From: Candidatus Moraniibacteriota bacterium
GTDB taxonomy: Bacteria > Patescibacteria > Paceibacteria > Moranbacterales > UBA2206
DNA: 64,000 nt
Direction of reading: 5' to 3'
NCBI GenBank assembly: GCA_030645735.1
Contig: JAUSNP010000005.1
Coordinates: 62,001-126,000 of the forward strand
In this document: positions 32,977-41,495 of the stretch, piece after piece
How the letters are laid out: the number at the start of each line of letters is the position of its first letter
Numbering within the stretch: the first letter of the stretch is position 1
Translations under genes and position numbers: made by a program
Notes under the pieces: generated by a model
The model's input: only the letters and a program-made list of their open reading frames with translations
Told to the model about the DNA's origin: nothing
Databases searched by the model: none

Positions 32977-34011
32977 CTAAAGCAAATGATAAATCAATTT
33001 TATAATTGGGAAAATCAGATAATCAACCAGGCTCATTTTATATCTCCGGGGGTTGTAAATAGATGCTTCTTTTTCCCAGCGTAGAATTATTTTACGCAAT
33101 TCTGCAACAATGTTCTTTTGTTTGAAGAAGACGCCAGATTCAGCATTGAAACTGAAGGATAGGAAATCGATATTTTGTGAACCAACTAGACCTTCCTGAT
33201 CATCAATTAGCATGATTTTGGCATGATTCATTTCGCGACCAAGAAAAAACTTCACACCAAGTTGAGACAGATTGTAAATATGATGTTGATTGGCGCGGTC
33301 AACCAGTGGTAAATCGGTTTTTCTAGGTATGATTATTTCAACTTTAACTCCGCGTCTGACGGCACCATCCAGAAGAGCGGCGAACCAGCGTGGAGGAGTG
33401 AAATAAGGGGTGACAATGCGAATGCTTTTTTGAGCTGACAAGATTTTGCGAGTATAAATTGATTTCAAAGAATACATGCCTAATACTGGCCAATGTTCCA
33501 AAAACCAAAATTTTAATTTGCTAGTCAAAGTTTTTTTGCGGAGCATTAGAATATGTTTGTTTTTGCCACCCGCCATTTCATATGTATAGGCAAAAGAGGT
33601 GACAACAGGTCGAATGACCTTGCCTTTCAATTTCAATTGCAAATCGTTCCAGGCAGCGAATTTCTTGCCGATGTTGACGCCTCCGACAAAAGCCACATTT
33701 TCATCGACAATCAAAATCTTGCGGTGAATGCGTCGCAACCAATCGCTGAAAAAGACAACTTCAATGCCAGCTGACTGCATAGATTTGATAGATTTTTCAC
33801 TAAGGTCTGAACTGCCAAAAGCATCTAGCACTAGAATCACCTTGATGCCTTGTTTGGCTTTTTTTGTGAGTTTGCCAATGAAATCATGACTGCTCGTTGT
33901 ATCTTCTTGAAAAATATACATTTCCAAAAAGATTGATTTTTTGGCTTGGTCGATTTCGCTCAGCATAGCATCCCATGCCTTGGTTGAAGTTGTATAAATT
34001 TTATATGCCAT
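32977..34011 (-). CDS. Phospholipase D / cardiolipin synthase-like protein
   Basis: A 344-aa protein with two HKD motifs: HRKILIVDENVAFVGGVNIG (near residue 105) and NHAKIMLIDDQEGLVGSQNID (near residue 260). This is the two-domain layout of PLD-type cardiolipin synthases, which condense phosphatidylglycerols, but the N-terminal membrane spans of Cls are missing. One hydrophobic stretch at the very C terminus (YLIFPIIKLIYHLL). The ATG at 34011 is preferred to the upstream start 34035. Confidence 0.85.
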   Translation of the reverse strand: MAYKIYTTSTKAWDAMLSEIDQAKKSIFLEMYIFQEDTTSSHDFIGKLTKKAKQGIKVILVLDAFGSSDLSEKSIKSMQSAGIEVVFFSDWLRRIHRKILIVDENVAFVGGVNIGKKFAAWNDLQLKLKGKVIRPVVTSFAYTYEMAGGKNKHILMLRKKTLTSKLKFWFLEHWPVLGMYSLKSIYTRKILSAQKSIRIVTPYFTPPRWFAALLDGAVRRGVKVEIIIPRKTDLPLVDRANQHHIYNLSQLGVKFFLGREMNHAKIMLIDDQEGLVGSQNIDFLSFSFNAESGVFFKQKNIVAELRKIILRWEKEASIYNPRRYKMSLVDYLIFPIIKLIYHLL

Positions 34012-34072
34012 AGTTTCAATTATATAGCATCTCACCGTTAGCGCAATTTTTTAAATAGAGTAGAATGGAAAT

Positions 34073-34681
34073 ATGAATAAAATCGTCCGAATATTTGTCG
34101 CCATTTCAATTTTATTGATTATAATTTTATTGCCAATTTTTGTGTTGGTTTGGCAGGGGGATGTTGTGGTGCAAAAAGTTGCAGCTTTACAAAACAGCGA
34201 ATCGTCTAAAGCAGATGCTCAAATTTATGCTGAGCATACCCTAGGATTTTTATTGAACACTGACAATCTGCCAGCGCAAATGACTGAATCAGAGGCAGCC
34301 CATATGCAGGATGTGAAAAATTTGTTTGTGGTAGGGGAGTGGATGCTGGTGATTTCGATAATGATTTTAGTAGGGAGTTATTTTATATTAAAAAATCCGC
34401 AAACTTATTGGTGCAGTCTACGAGCCGGATCAGTTTTGACAATTATTATAATAATTTTGTTGGGTATTTTTATGTTGTTTGATTTTGAAAATATTTTCAT
34501 CCACTTTCACCAAATCTTCTTCCCGCAAGGCAACTGGATTTTCCCCTCAAATTCATTGATGATTCAGATTTTTCCTGAGAGTTTGTTTGAGTGGTTGGGG
34601 ATGATGAGCACTTCGGCCAGTTTATTTTTGGCTGGTATTATAGCTATTTTTTCACAATACAAAATAAAGAAAGGCACATAG
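34073..34681 (+). CDS. DUF1461 (TIGR01906-like) integral membrane protein
   Basis: A 202-aa protein with four spans (about 8-28, 88-108, 118-140, 175-193). The motif FHQIFFPQGNWIFP followed by LMIQIFPESLF is typical of the TIGR01906/DUF1461 family. Function unknown. Confidence 0.8.
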   Translation: MNKIVRIFVAISILLIIILLPIFVLVWQGDVVVQKVAALQNSESSKADAQIYAEHTLGFLLNTDNLPAQMTESEAAHMQDVKNLFVVGEWMLVISIMILVGSYFILKNPQTYWCSLRAGSVLTIIIIILLGIFMLFDFENIFIHFHQIFFPQGNWIFPSNSLMIQIFPESLFEWLGMMSTSASLFLAGIIAIFSQYKIKKGT

Positions 34682-34701
34682 CTTGTTAGCTTTGTGCCTT
34701 T
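34670..34701. terminator. Bidirectional terminator
   Basis: AAAGGCACA-TAGCTTGTTAGCTT-TGTGCCTTT between convergent genes. Confidence 0.8.
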
Positions 34702-34730
34702 CGGAGTGTTATAACGATAGCAGGGTGTTT

Positions 34731-35324
34731 TTATGATTTATCCTGCTTCCAGATTATGACATTGTTATCGTTGAGATGAGCGGCGGCGGTATCGAGTATA
34801 GTAGTTGGATTGCCACCGCGGACAGTGATCTTGTTTTGGCCTTCAGTTTTCGCGAGAAGTGTAGTGGCCAATTCTCGCAAGGCGGGTATATCTTGCGGGT
34901 CAATATGTCCCGTACAAGAAATAAGTGCCGTGTCCTTTGGACTGATACTGAACCAGCTTCGTGGCTTGCTATCAGCAGAAAGACGTACGACCTTGTAGTC
35001 ATCGCGGATAGCGATGCCATGCGGGCACTTGATGTCGAGATTAGCCCAAATGGTTTCCCAGAGCATTTTATAGAAGTTTCCAGTTAAGCGAGGCCCTTCA
35101 GACAAACATAGTCCAGTGTAGAGAGCTTTTTCTTTGACGGTGAGCTCTCGGACGATGACCTCACTACTTTTATCAACTGAATCTGCCGGCGCTGGTGTTG
35201 GCTCGAATGAGTCACCACCTCCAGTAAGCATGGCCTCAAAAGCTGACCAAAACGGCAAGAGCTCTTTGAGCATGCCAAGAAGATCCATAAGAGAAACTCT
35301 TTCCTGCGGATTGATGTTGTCCAC
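34731..35324 (-). CDS. Hypothetical 197-aa protein
   Basis: Not recognised. Acidic, soluble; a Pro/Asp/Ser linker near residues 40-55 separates a short helical N terminus from a mixed domain (KEKALYTGLCLSEGPRLTG..., ending NVIIWKQ). GTG start with AGGAGG seven bases upstream. Second gene of a two-gene minus operon with the 71-aa gene. Confidence 0.6.
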   Translation of the reverse strand: MDNINPQERVSLMDLLGMLKELLPFWSAFEAMLTGGGDSFEPTPAPADSVDKSSEVIVRELTVKEKALYTGLCLSEGPRLTGNFYKMLWETIWANLDIKCPHGIAIRDDYKVVRLSADSKPRSWFSISPKDTALISCTGHIDPQDIPALRELATTLLAKTEGQNKITVRGGNPTTILDTAAAHLNDNNVIIWKQDKS

Positions 35325-35372
35325 TTCATTTCCTCCTCGTACTTTTTTTGAGTTTGTGTTGCTTTGTGAATT

Positions 35373-35588
35373 TCACAGTGATCCTAAAAGAGTATTGATT
35401 GCATCTCGTAACTCATCATATCCAAAAAAACGTCCTTTGGATTTGACATCTCCGATTTCATTGCCCTCCTTGTATATCCTAAATGTTTGGTTGCGGATAG
35501 TTTTGAGCGTATCTGCTGGGCCAATAAGTACTCCCAGCTCTAGGTCAATAGTCATCAAATCATGAACAGTTAATTCTGTCCTTCTCAT
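35373..35588 (-). CDS. Hypothetical 71-aa protein
   Basis: Not recognised. Short mixed protein (VLIGPADTLKTIRNQTFRIYKEG). Start chosen at ATG 35588 behind GGGGGTG; an in-frame GTG at 35600 would lie too close to the SD. Precedes the 197-aa gene by about 50 bases. Confidence 0.55.
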   Translation of the reverse strand: MRRTELTVHDLMTIDLELGVLIGPADTLKTIRNQTFRIYKEGNEIGDVKSKGRFFGYDELRDAINTLLGSL

Positions 35589-35723
35589 GTGAATTTTCAC
35601 CCCCAGTTGATTTTTTCATATTGTTAAAGAATTAATAAATTCTAGCAAGGGTGGGGTGGAAAGTCAATGTTGATTGGAAAAACTAAAAACCTATTCTTTG
35701 GGAATGAATCCATACTTTGTTAT

Positions 35724-35752
35724 GGCTATATAGTGGGACGAAGCTAGAACTT
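35724..35752 (+). repeat. Leader repeat of efflux cassette 1
   Basis: GGCTAT(ATAGT)GGGACGAAGCTAGAACTT; related to 36218-36241 (GGCTATGGGACGAAGTTGGAACTT), ahead of the next efflux gene. Confidence 0.55.
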
Positions 35753-35839
35753 GCCTTTTTGAATTAGCGCAGTCGTAAGGCTTAGTAGGGTTTTTATGAT
35801 ATAATAAGGCTATATTTATTCAAAAAGATAATTTTTTTT

Positions 35840-36172
35840 ATGTCTAAAATAACGGCATTTTTACTCGCGATAGCTCTATCAGTTATTACTGTACTTGCGG
35901 ACTATTTCATCAAGGAGGCATCATTGAAAACTTCAGTTTGGAGCAAAGCGCTCTTAGTAGGGAGTTTGATTTATGGGCTGACAGGTCTTGGATGGGTGTT
36001 TGTCACGAGACACATGAAACTTTCAACTCTGGGTGTTGTCTACGGAGTAAGTTGTATAAGTTTATTGGTTCTAGTGAGTGTGTTTACATTTAATGAGAAA
36101 ATAACTACTATAGAAATTTTTGGAATCATTCTCGGCATGAGTTCTATTATAATTTTATATAGATTTGCTTAA
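35840..36172 (+). CDS. SMR/EamA-like small transporter
   Basis: A 110-aa protein with four spans, the size and pattern of small multidrug resistance (SMR) or ArnE-type half transporters: DYFIKEAS in the first span, GWVFVTRHMKLSTLGVVYGV, FNEKITTIEIFGIILGMSSIIILY. Likely works as a dimer for export of small molecules. The Glu in span 1 typical of SMR proteins is not clear. Its stop codon lies inside the 49-bp direct repeat. Confidence 0.7.
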   Translation: MSKITAFLLAIALSVITVLADYFIKEASLKTSVWSKALLVGSLIYGLTGLGWVFVTRHMKLSTLGVVYGVSCISLLVLVSVFTFNEKITTIEIFGIILGMSSIIILYRFA

Positions 36173-36219
36173 TTTAAAAGCGCCCTTGAGGGGCGCCTTT
36201 AAATTTGATTGGGTTGGGG
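36171..36219 (+). repeat. 49-bp direct repeat, copy A (tRNA-Gln end plus terminator)
   Basis: Differs from 37694-37742 at one base of 49. Contains the GCGCCC/GGGCGC terminator hairpin and GGGTTGGGG, the last bases of tRNA-Gln read in reverse. It is an att-like copy of the 3' end of tRNA-Gln. Confidence 0.9.
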
Positions 36220-36241
36220 CTATGGGACGAAGTTGGAACTT
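36218..36241 (+). repeat. Leader repeat of efflux cassette 2
   Basis: GGCTATGGGACGAAGTTGGAACTT, similar to 35724-35752. Confidence 0.55.
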
Positions 36242-36357
36242 TGTCGTCCTCAGATTTAGTTATGCGTGAACAACACATTTGCAAAAATGCACAGAGATGG
36301 TAATATAATACATTGTTCTTTAATTTATGAATAAACTAATCACGAAGGAGATATAGC

Positions 36358-37578
36358 ATGAGCATAAAGGCCATTATAGTGAAAATCCTTCCTGCATTTA
36401 AAGGACGGAATTATCGCCTCCATGTTTGGGGACAATTAATCTCATCTTCCGGCACTTGGCTTCAAAATGTCACCATGGGCTGGTACATTTGGGATCTGAC
36501 TCATTCGGAGAGTCTAACTGCTTTGATTTTGGCAATGCCACGCTGTGTCAGCGCATGTCTGACGATATTTGGAGGAATAATTTCAGACAAGTTTGACAAG
36601 AGAGCAGTGCTATATGTCACTAATTTTCTGGGCATGGCACAAGCGATGTTACTGGGCTATATGGTAATTAATAATGTTTCGCGTATATGGATTGTTATAT
36701 TACTTTCCATTTGCTTGGGACTAATTAATGCCATTGACGGACCGGCTCGCCATTCTTTTCTCCCTGAAATTGTTGACCGAACTGAAATAAGACAAACGAG
36801 TTCGTTTAATTCCGCCATCGGTCAGTCGTCTCAATTTGTCGGTTCGAGTCTTGGCGCAGTGCTACTTGGATTAATCGGAACTGGCTGGACATTTGTCTTG
36901 AACGGTCTATCATTTATGGCTGTTATAATTATGCTTAGGATGATGAAAATCGACAAGAAAACGGAGATTAGGAAAGACCAGAATAACTATTTCAGGATGT
37001 TTAAGGAGGGCGTGGCATATGTCGCTCGTCAACCAAAGATTCGCTGGTATCTGGTACTTATTGGAAGTCTAAATTTTTTCGGCTTTTCATACCGAGGGAT
37101 ACTTCCTGTCGTAGTTGAGCAAATTTTTCATTCCGGGGCGAAAAATTATGCAGTGCTTATGGCTTGTGCCGGAATAGGTGCTCTTATCGGATCCACATTG
37201 TCCTCAGCAAAATCAAAGATTTCATTGAATTTTTTTGTTGTTTGCGGAAGCTTGATTGTTGGTTCCGCATTAATCCTGTTTACTTTGACATCTGTTTTTA
37301 TACTGGGCATGTCGCTTATGTTTGCTGCAGGTTTCGGTTTAACCCTAAGCTCATCTAGTGTGCGAGGGGAGTGTCAGGAAGTGATGTCATCGGATATGCG
37401 AGGCAGAGTCAATGGCTTTGTTATGATGTTTGCGCTCGGTGGCACAGGTCTTGGAGGCATAGTAACGGGAAAATTAGCAGAGCTATTTGGAAGCCAATTA
37501 GCGCTGATAGTAAGCGGCGTTATGCTGATTATTATCGCCATCATTGTTTTTGTATTAGACAGGCTTTCAAAACATTAA
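36358..37578 (+). CDS. MFS transporter (MFS_3/EntS-like exporter)
   Basis: A 406-aa major facilitator protein with 10-12 predicted spans. RNYRLHVWGQLISSSGTWLQNV at the N terminus and the loop 2-3 motif GGIISDKFDKR follow the EntS/MFS_3 exporter family; SDMRGRVNGFVMM in the C-terminal half is also family-typical. Probably exports a small molecule or drug. Good SD (AAGGAG) before ATG. The gene is enclosed by 49-bp direct repeats ending at tRNA-Gln, which suggests it was gained by insertion there. Confidence 0.88.
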   Translation: MSIKAIIVKILPAFKGRNYRLHVWGQLISSSGTWLQNVTMGWYIWDLTHSESLTALILAMPRCVSACLTIFGGIISDKFDKRAVLYVTNFLGMAQAMLLGYMVINNVSRIWIVILLSICLGLINAIDGPARHSFLPEIVDRTEIRQTSSFNSAIGQSSQFVGSSLGAVLLGLIGTGWTFVLNGLSFMAVIIMLRMMKIDKKTEIRKDQNNYFRMFKEGVAYVARQPKIRWYLVLIGSLNFFGFSYRGILPVVVEQIFHSGAKNYAVLMACAGIGALIGSTLSSAKSKISLNFFVVCGSLIVGSALILFTLTSVFILGMSLMFAAGFGLTLSSSSVRGECQEVMSSDMRGRVNGFVMMFALGGTGLGGIVTGKLAELFGSQLALIVSGVMLIIIAIIVFVLDRLSKH

Positions 37579-37606
37579 TTTTATGTAGTAAAATCAGAAA
37601 TAAAGC

Positions 37607-37642
37607 AAAGTCCTTTCCTATTGTATGGGAAAGGACTTTCTT
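37607..37642 (+). terminator. Terminator of the MFS gene
   Basis: AAAGTCCTTTCC-TATTGTAT-GGGAAAGGACTTT, then CTT. Confidence 0.85.
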
Positions 37643-37693
37643 AATTGTCTGCATCCATATACACCCGTCCGAATCCCTCTCTAAAATAAATCA

Positions 37694-37742
37694 AATTTAA
37701 AAGCGCCCTTGAGGGGCGCCTTTAAATTTAATTGGGTTGGGG
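37694..37742 (-). repeat. 49-bp direct repeat, copy B, at tRNA-Gln 3' end
   Basis: Includes the last six bases of tRNA-Gln (37737-37742) and the terminator of that tRNA on the minus strand (GGCGCCC-CTCAA-GGGCGC, then TTTTAAATTT). Confidence 0.9.
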
Positions 37743-37808
37743 AGGAGGGATTCGGACCCCCGGATGCATGGACCAAAACCATGTGCCTTACCACTTGGCT
37801 ACTCCCCA
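37737..37808 (-). tRNA. tRNA-Gln (TTG)
   Basis: Acceptor TGGGGAG/CTCCCCA, D arm AGCC..., anticodon loop TTTTGGT (anticodon TTG), T loop TCCGAAT-like. Discriminator A, CCA not encoded. Confidence 0.92.
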
Positions 37809-37811
37809 ATG

Positions 37812-37930
37812 TAATAAAATTCGAAATTCGAACATCGAAATTCGAGACAATATCTAATATTAAAATTTTAAATAATTAAACAATTCTGTATCTTTTGAAT
37901 TTGTTTCGGATTTCTTATTTCGTGCTTTGA
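37812..37930. repeat. TTCGAAATTCGA word hairpin
   Basis: AAATTCGAAATTCGAACATC on the left and GAATTTGTTTCGGATTTC on the right form a degenerate hairpin in the tRNA-Gln/dnaX gap. Confidence 0.6.
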
Positions 37931-37932
37931 AT

Positions 37933-39567
37933 TTACTCCTCAGTCACTACTTTCGCTCCCATGATTTCCATGGCGGAGCTTAGGAGTGAATTTTGCTCGC
38001 CAGGTGTGTTGTCGGTGGCTTGTTCCTCGGGCATTTTCGGAGCTTCGACAATTCCAGCTTCTTTATAGGTGACGATTTTCAGACGAATTTGCAACCCTAA
38101 AATTTTACCAAGAACTGACTCGACTGTCAACTTATTGGCATGATCATTCAATTTTTCTTTGTAAAAGTCGTATGGCGTAGCTAGGGTAATTTCGTTGCCA
38201 ACAACTTCAATGGCTTGCCAATTGGAAGCTAAAAGAGCCGCCAAGGAATGATTGTGGCTTTTGATTTCAGTTAGGAGTCTTTTCCAATTGCTTTTCACTG
38301 TGTGTAGGTCGGTGTCGCCATCTGGCAAGACTTGTTCTGTGATTGGTGTTTCTTGCGGGACAACAATTTCTGCCTGCATTGGTGCGGACATTTGCGGCGT
38401 TTGAATGGTTGGTGCAGTTGCTTGCAAATTGATGTTGCTTTTGGTTTCTTGGGTTGTGTAGTTCACTGAGTTGGCTGGAAAAGTGTGAGTGGCGCGGATG
38501 ATGGCAATCTCCAATGGTAACTGTGGCAACATGGAAGCGGCAATTTTGTTTTGCGCTTCAAGCAAAAGATTCAAGGTCAAGATGATGCTTGGCAATTCCG
38601 CTTTCTCAATCTGAGACACCATAGTTTTGATTTGGTCTTGCGTGGCTTCATAGGAAAAATTGTTTTTGAGTTCGGGGTTGATTTTCAACAGCATCAATTG
38701 TCGCGTGTAATTAATCAAAGATTTAGTGAAAATTTGCAGGTCATAGCCATTGTTCAAAAGTTCATTGATTTTGGCAATGGCACTAGTGGCATCTTTGGCC
38801 AAAATCATGCCGGCCACTTCAGCGGAAAATTTGCGATCGGTGGTGCCCAAAATTTCTTCCACTTCTTTAGCGGTGATATTTTTGTCTTCCAAGGCGATGA
38901 TTTGTCCAAAAAGACTTTCAGCATCGCGCATACCACCTTCAGCTGAAATAGCAATCATCTCCAATGAATCAGCGTCGATGTTGATTTTTTCTGCCTTGGC
39001 GATCAAGGTCAATTTTTCAATGATATTTTCAATGGGCAGACGCGTGAAATCAAAGCGCTGACAGCGTGAAAGAATAGTGGCAGGCACTTTGTGAATTTCT
39101 GTGGTGGCTAGAATGAAAATCACATGCGCTGGCGGTTCTTCCAAAGTTTTCAGTAGGGCATTGAAAGCGCCCGTGGAAAGCATGTGGACTTCATCAATAA
39201 TGTAGACTTTGTATTTCAAAGCGGTCGGTGGTAAACCAATAGTTTCACGCAATTCACGAATGTTGTCCACACCCGTATTGGAAGCGGCATCAATTTCGAT
39301 GATGTCGAGTGATTTGTTTTCAGCAATCATTTGGCAGTTGCGACATTTCTCGCAAGTCACCGCATCTTTGAGATCTGTGCAGTTAACTGTCTTAGCTAGA
39401 ATTCTGGCGATGGAGGTTTTGCCTGTGCCGCGTGGGCCAGTGAAAAGGTAGGCTTGGCCAATGCGATTGTTTTTGATGGCATTAGAAAGAGTCTGGACAA
39501 TATGTTTTTGTCCGATTATTTCCGAAAAATTTTTGGGTCGATATTTTCTATATAAAGTCGTAGACAT
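37933..39567 (-). CDS. dnaX: DNA polymerase III gamma/tau subunit DnaX
   Basis: A 544-aa clamp-loader ATPase: RKYRPKNFSEIIGQ, Walker A GPRGTGKTS (about 45-53), zinc Cys cluster (CTDLKDAVTCEKCRNC), DEVHMLS, LATTEIHKVPATILSRCQRF sensor 1. The C-terminal tail is shorter than tau of E. coli, with a DnaX-III domain and variable end. Confidence 0.96.
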   Translation of the reverse strand: MSTTLYRKYRPKNFSEIIGQKHIVQTLSNAIKNNRIGQAYLFTGPRGTGKTSIARILAKTVNCTDLKDAVTCEKCRNCQMIAENKSLDIIEIDAASNTGVDNIRELRETIGLPPTALKYKVYIIDEVHMLSTGAFNALLKTLEEPPAHVIFILATTEIHKVPATILSRCQRFDFTRLPIENIIEKLTLIAKAEKINIDADSLEMIAISAEGGMRDAESLFGQIIALEDKNITAKEVEEILGTTDRKFSAEVAGMILAKDATSAIAKINELLNNGYDLQIFTKSLINYTRQLMLLKINPELKNNFSYEATQDQIKTMVSQIEKAELPSIILTLNLLLEAQNKIAASMLPQLPLEIAIIRATHTFPANSVNYTTQETKSNINLQATAPTIQTPQMSAPMQAEIVVPQETPITEQVLPDGDTDLHTVKSNWKRLLTEIKSHNHSLAALLASNWQAIEVVGNEITLATPYDFYKEKLNDHANKLTVESVLGKILGLQIRLKIVTYKEAGIVEAPKMPEEQATDNTPGEQNSLLSSAMEIMGAKVVTEE

Positions 39568-39626
39568 AGTAGTTTCTAAGGTTATGAAGCTATTATAGCA
39601 TTAAAATAAATTGTCCGCCAAAACCA

Positions 39627-39655
39627 GTTAGAGACGCGATTAATCGCGTCTCTAC
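39627..39655. repeat. GTAGAGACG palindrome upstream of dnaX
   Basis: GTTAGAGACGCGATT/AATCGCGTCTCTAC, a 29-base near-perfect palindrome in the dnaX-gtrA gap; the same family as the copy in smc. Confidence 0.85.
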
Positions 39656-39678
39656 AGCGTATTTATAGAAAAATTGGG

Positions 39679-40131
39679 CTATTTTTTGAACACCCAGAAT
39701 TTGTAACCAACGAAGTTCCACAATAGGCCAGAAGCGCTTCCACAGATAGCACCGATGTTGCCCCAAATGATGCCTGAAATAGCCGCGCTGGTTAGCATTG
39801 GTTTAATGAAGCTCACCACGAGGGTGGCTGCAGTGACATTGATGAAAGCACCTACAATGCTGACACCAATGAATTGATAGAATTTCTTGTCGTTGTTTTC
39901 AGTAGATTTGTCTTGGAAGGTCCAATGCTTGTTGATGTAGTAGCTCATGATGACCGCAGCAATGAAGGATAACGCTTTGAAAAATGCATAGGGAAGTCCA
40001 GAATTCTGTTTAGTGGTGTACATTAGGATGTTGAGGATGGTGAAATCTACGCCGGTATTCATCACACCAACTACAAAAAATTTAGCAAATTGTTTGATGA
40101 AAGGAAAGCGTGCGAAAAAATTCTTAAACAT
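39679..40131 (-). CDS. GtrA family membrane protein
   Basis: A 150-aa protein with four spans. FAKFFVVGVMNTGVDFTILNIL, YYINKHWTFQDK and VGYKFWVFKK are GtrA motifs. The family moves lipid-linked sugars across the membrane or assists glycosyltransferases. Starts two bases after the stop of the preceding 247-aa gene. Confidence 0.88.
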   Translation of the reverse strand: MFKNFFARFPFIKQFAKFFVVGVMNTGVDFTILNILMYTTKQNSGLPYAFFKALSFIAAVIMSYYINKHWTFQDKSTENNDKKFYQFIGVSIVGAFINVTAATLVVSFIKPMLTSAAISGIIWGNIGAICGSASGLLWNFVGYKFWVFKK

Positions 40132-40133
40132 AT

Positions 40134-40877
40134 TTATTCGTTTAGAGGCTTGTTAAGTTCTTTGCGAAGTTCTTCGATGTCGGGAGCCCATTCATCGATG
40201 ATAGAAAAATCTTTTTTGGGTTCTTCTTGAATTGGAGTTGCTTCTGGTTCGTCGACAGTTGGTTTTTTGTCATTGATGATGTCGTCAATGTCGGTGTTTC
40301 TTTCTTGCGCTTTCATTGAAGCGAAACTGCGCATAGCACTGCCTTTCTGAATTACATTTTCAATGGATGCCCAATCTGAATCGATGTCGCGTGGAGTCAC
40401 CAAAGTCACTTCATCGCCTGGTTCAACTTTGAAATAGGTGATGGAAGCCAAAAGTACGCGATAGGGTTTGCCATTAGCGATGATGAAAAAATTGCCATCA
40501 GCATCTTGATTCACAATTCCAATTAGACGGGTTCTTTCGATGGGTCCAATTTGTTTGTAGATGAATGATCCGTCTGGAGTGATGGTCAATTTCAACATAT
40601 CACCCTCGATCAATTTTGATTTTGAAGCATAGTTGGCTGGCACGGGATATTGCTTGTCATCAGTGCCCAACATAATTTGACCATCGAAAGTTCCTTCGAT
40701 GACTCGGCCTTCTTCATCATCATCCATCTTTTTCTTGCGGCCAACTTTTTTCTTGCCTTCCAGTTGCAAAAGCATTGCCTTGGCGGATTGCAAGCTCTTT
40801 TCAGAGTTATAAATCATCTCACGCAAAGCTTGAACTTTATCAGAAATATTTTCTTGTGGATCCCTTTCTTCAGTCAT
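40134..40877 (-). CDS. Conserved hypothetical protein typical of Patescibacteria
   Basis: A 247-aa soluble protein. An N-terminal helix/coiled coil (about 10-45), a basic patch KKKVGRKKKMDDD, then a beta-rich double domain (EGTFDGQIMLGTDDKQYPVP, YASKSKLIEGDMLKLTITPDG, RLIGIVNQDADGNFFI) and an acidic tail. I have seen close relatives in CPR genomes as hypothetical proteins; function unknown. Operon with GtrA gene. Confidence 0.75.
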   Translation of the reverse strand: MTEERDPQENISDKVQALREMIYNSEKSLQSAKAMLLQLEGKKKVGRKKKMDDDEEGRVIEGTFDGQIMLGTDDKQYPVPANYASKSKLIEGDMLKLTITPDGSFIYKQIGPIERTRLIGIVNQDADGNFFIIANGKPYRVLLASITYFKVEPGDEVTLVTPRDIDSDWASIENVIQKGSAMRSFASMKAQERNTDIDDIINDKKPTVDEPEATPIQEEPKKDFSIIDEWAPDIEELRKELNKPLNE

Positions 40878-41016
40878 TTTATTTTTTTTGATTTGTTTTT
40901 ATTTTATATATAAATTATACAATCATTTTACTAGGCATGCAAGGCTTGCTCGGGTGTGGATAACATAATATAATAGAATCGTTGAGAAGATGTGGGTTTA
41001 TATTTTCTAAAAAAAT

Positions 41017-41340
41017 ATGACTAATCAAAATTGTTGGGAATTCAAAAAATGCGGACGAGAAATCGATGGCGCCAATGTTGATAAGTATGGAGTTTGTCCA
41101 GCCGCGGACAATGTTTCAGCAGATGGATTTTGCGGTGGCAAAAATGGCGGGCGCGCTTGTGTGTATATTATTGGTACGCTATGCGATGGCATTTGCCAGG
41201 TGTCACTGCGCAACAAAGAAAAAAAATGTGAAGAATGTGAATTCCACAGCCAACTCAAAAAAGAACATCCAGATGAAATGAACATTTTTGCCTATTTGGA
41301 TTATGTAAACAAAGACAAGAAAAAGTTGAGTGAAAAATAG
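41017..41340 (+). CDS. Cys-rich CW-type domain protein
   Basis: A 107-aa protein with nine or more Cys: NCWEFKKCGRE, CPAADN, GRACVYIIGTLCDG, KKCEECEF. This resembles the small Cys-rich domain often found joined to signalling proteins (NCWEFxxCGR pattern), here alone. Probably binds a metal or iron-sulfur cluster. Ends in a terminator. Confidence 0.75.
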   Translation: MTNQNCWEFKKCGREIDGANVDKYGVCPAADNVSADGFCGGKNGGRACVYIIGTLCDGICQVSLRNKEKKCEECEFHSQLKKEHPDEMNIFAYLDYVNKDKKKLSEK

Positions 41341-41361
41341 TTTCAGCATCAGCGTTTGAGG

Positions 41362-41387
41362 CAGGGAATTGAACCCTGTTTTTTTGT
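41362..41387 (+). terminator. Terminator
   Basis: CAGGG-AATTGAA-CCCTG followed by T7. Confidence 0.8.
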
Positions 41388-41414
41388 TGACAAAGCTCAT
41401 GGTTTTGCTAGGAT
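41387..41414 (+). promoter_or_regulatory. Promoter of 177-aa membrane protein gene
   Basis: TTGACA, 16 bases, TAGGAT. Confidence 0.5.
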
Positions 41415-41495
41415 TATCGTCAGCAGCAGTACCTTAAACTAGTTTAGCTAATAGCTAAATATAATCTAATAAAAGTCAGAAAGGGAGATGCGGTC

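Noticed and set aside
34776..35087. Plus-strand 103-aa ORF and overlapping minus ORF 34754-35020
   Set aside because: Both are shadows of the 34731-35324 minus gene, which has an SD and a compatible terminator.
36220..37742. Insertion sequence with transposase
   Set aside because: The direct repeats are 49 bp with tRNA sequence and no transposase is encoded; an att-like origin fits better than an IS.
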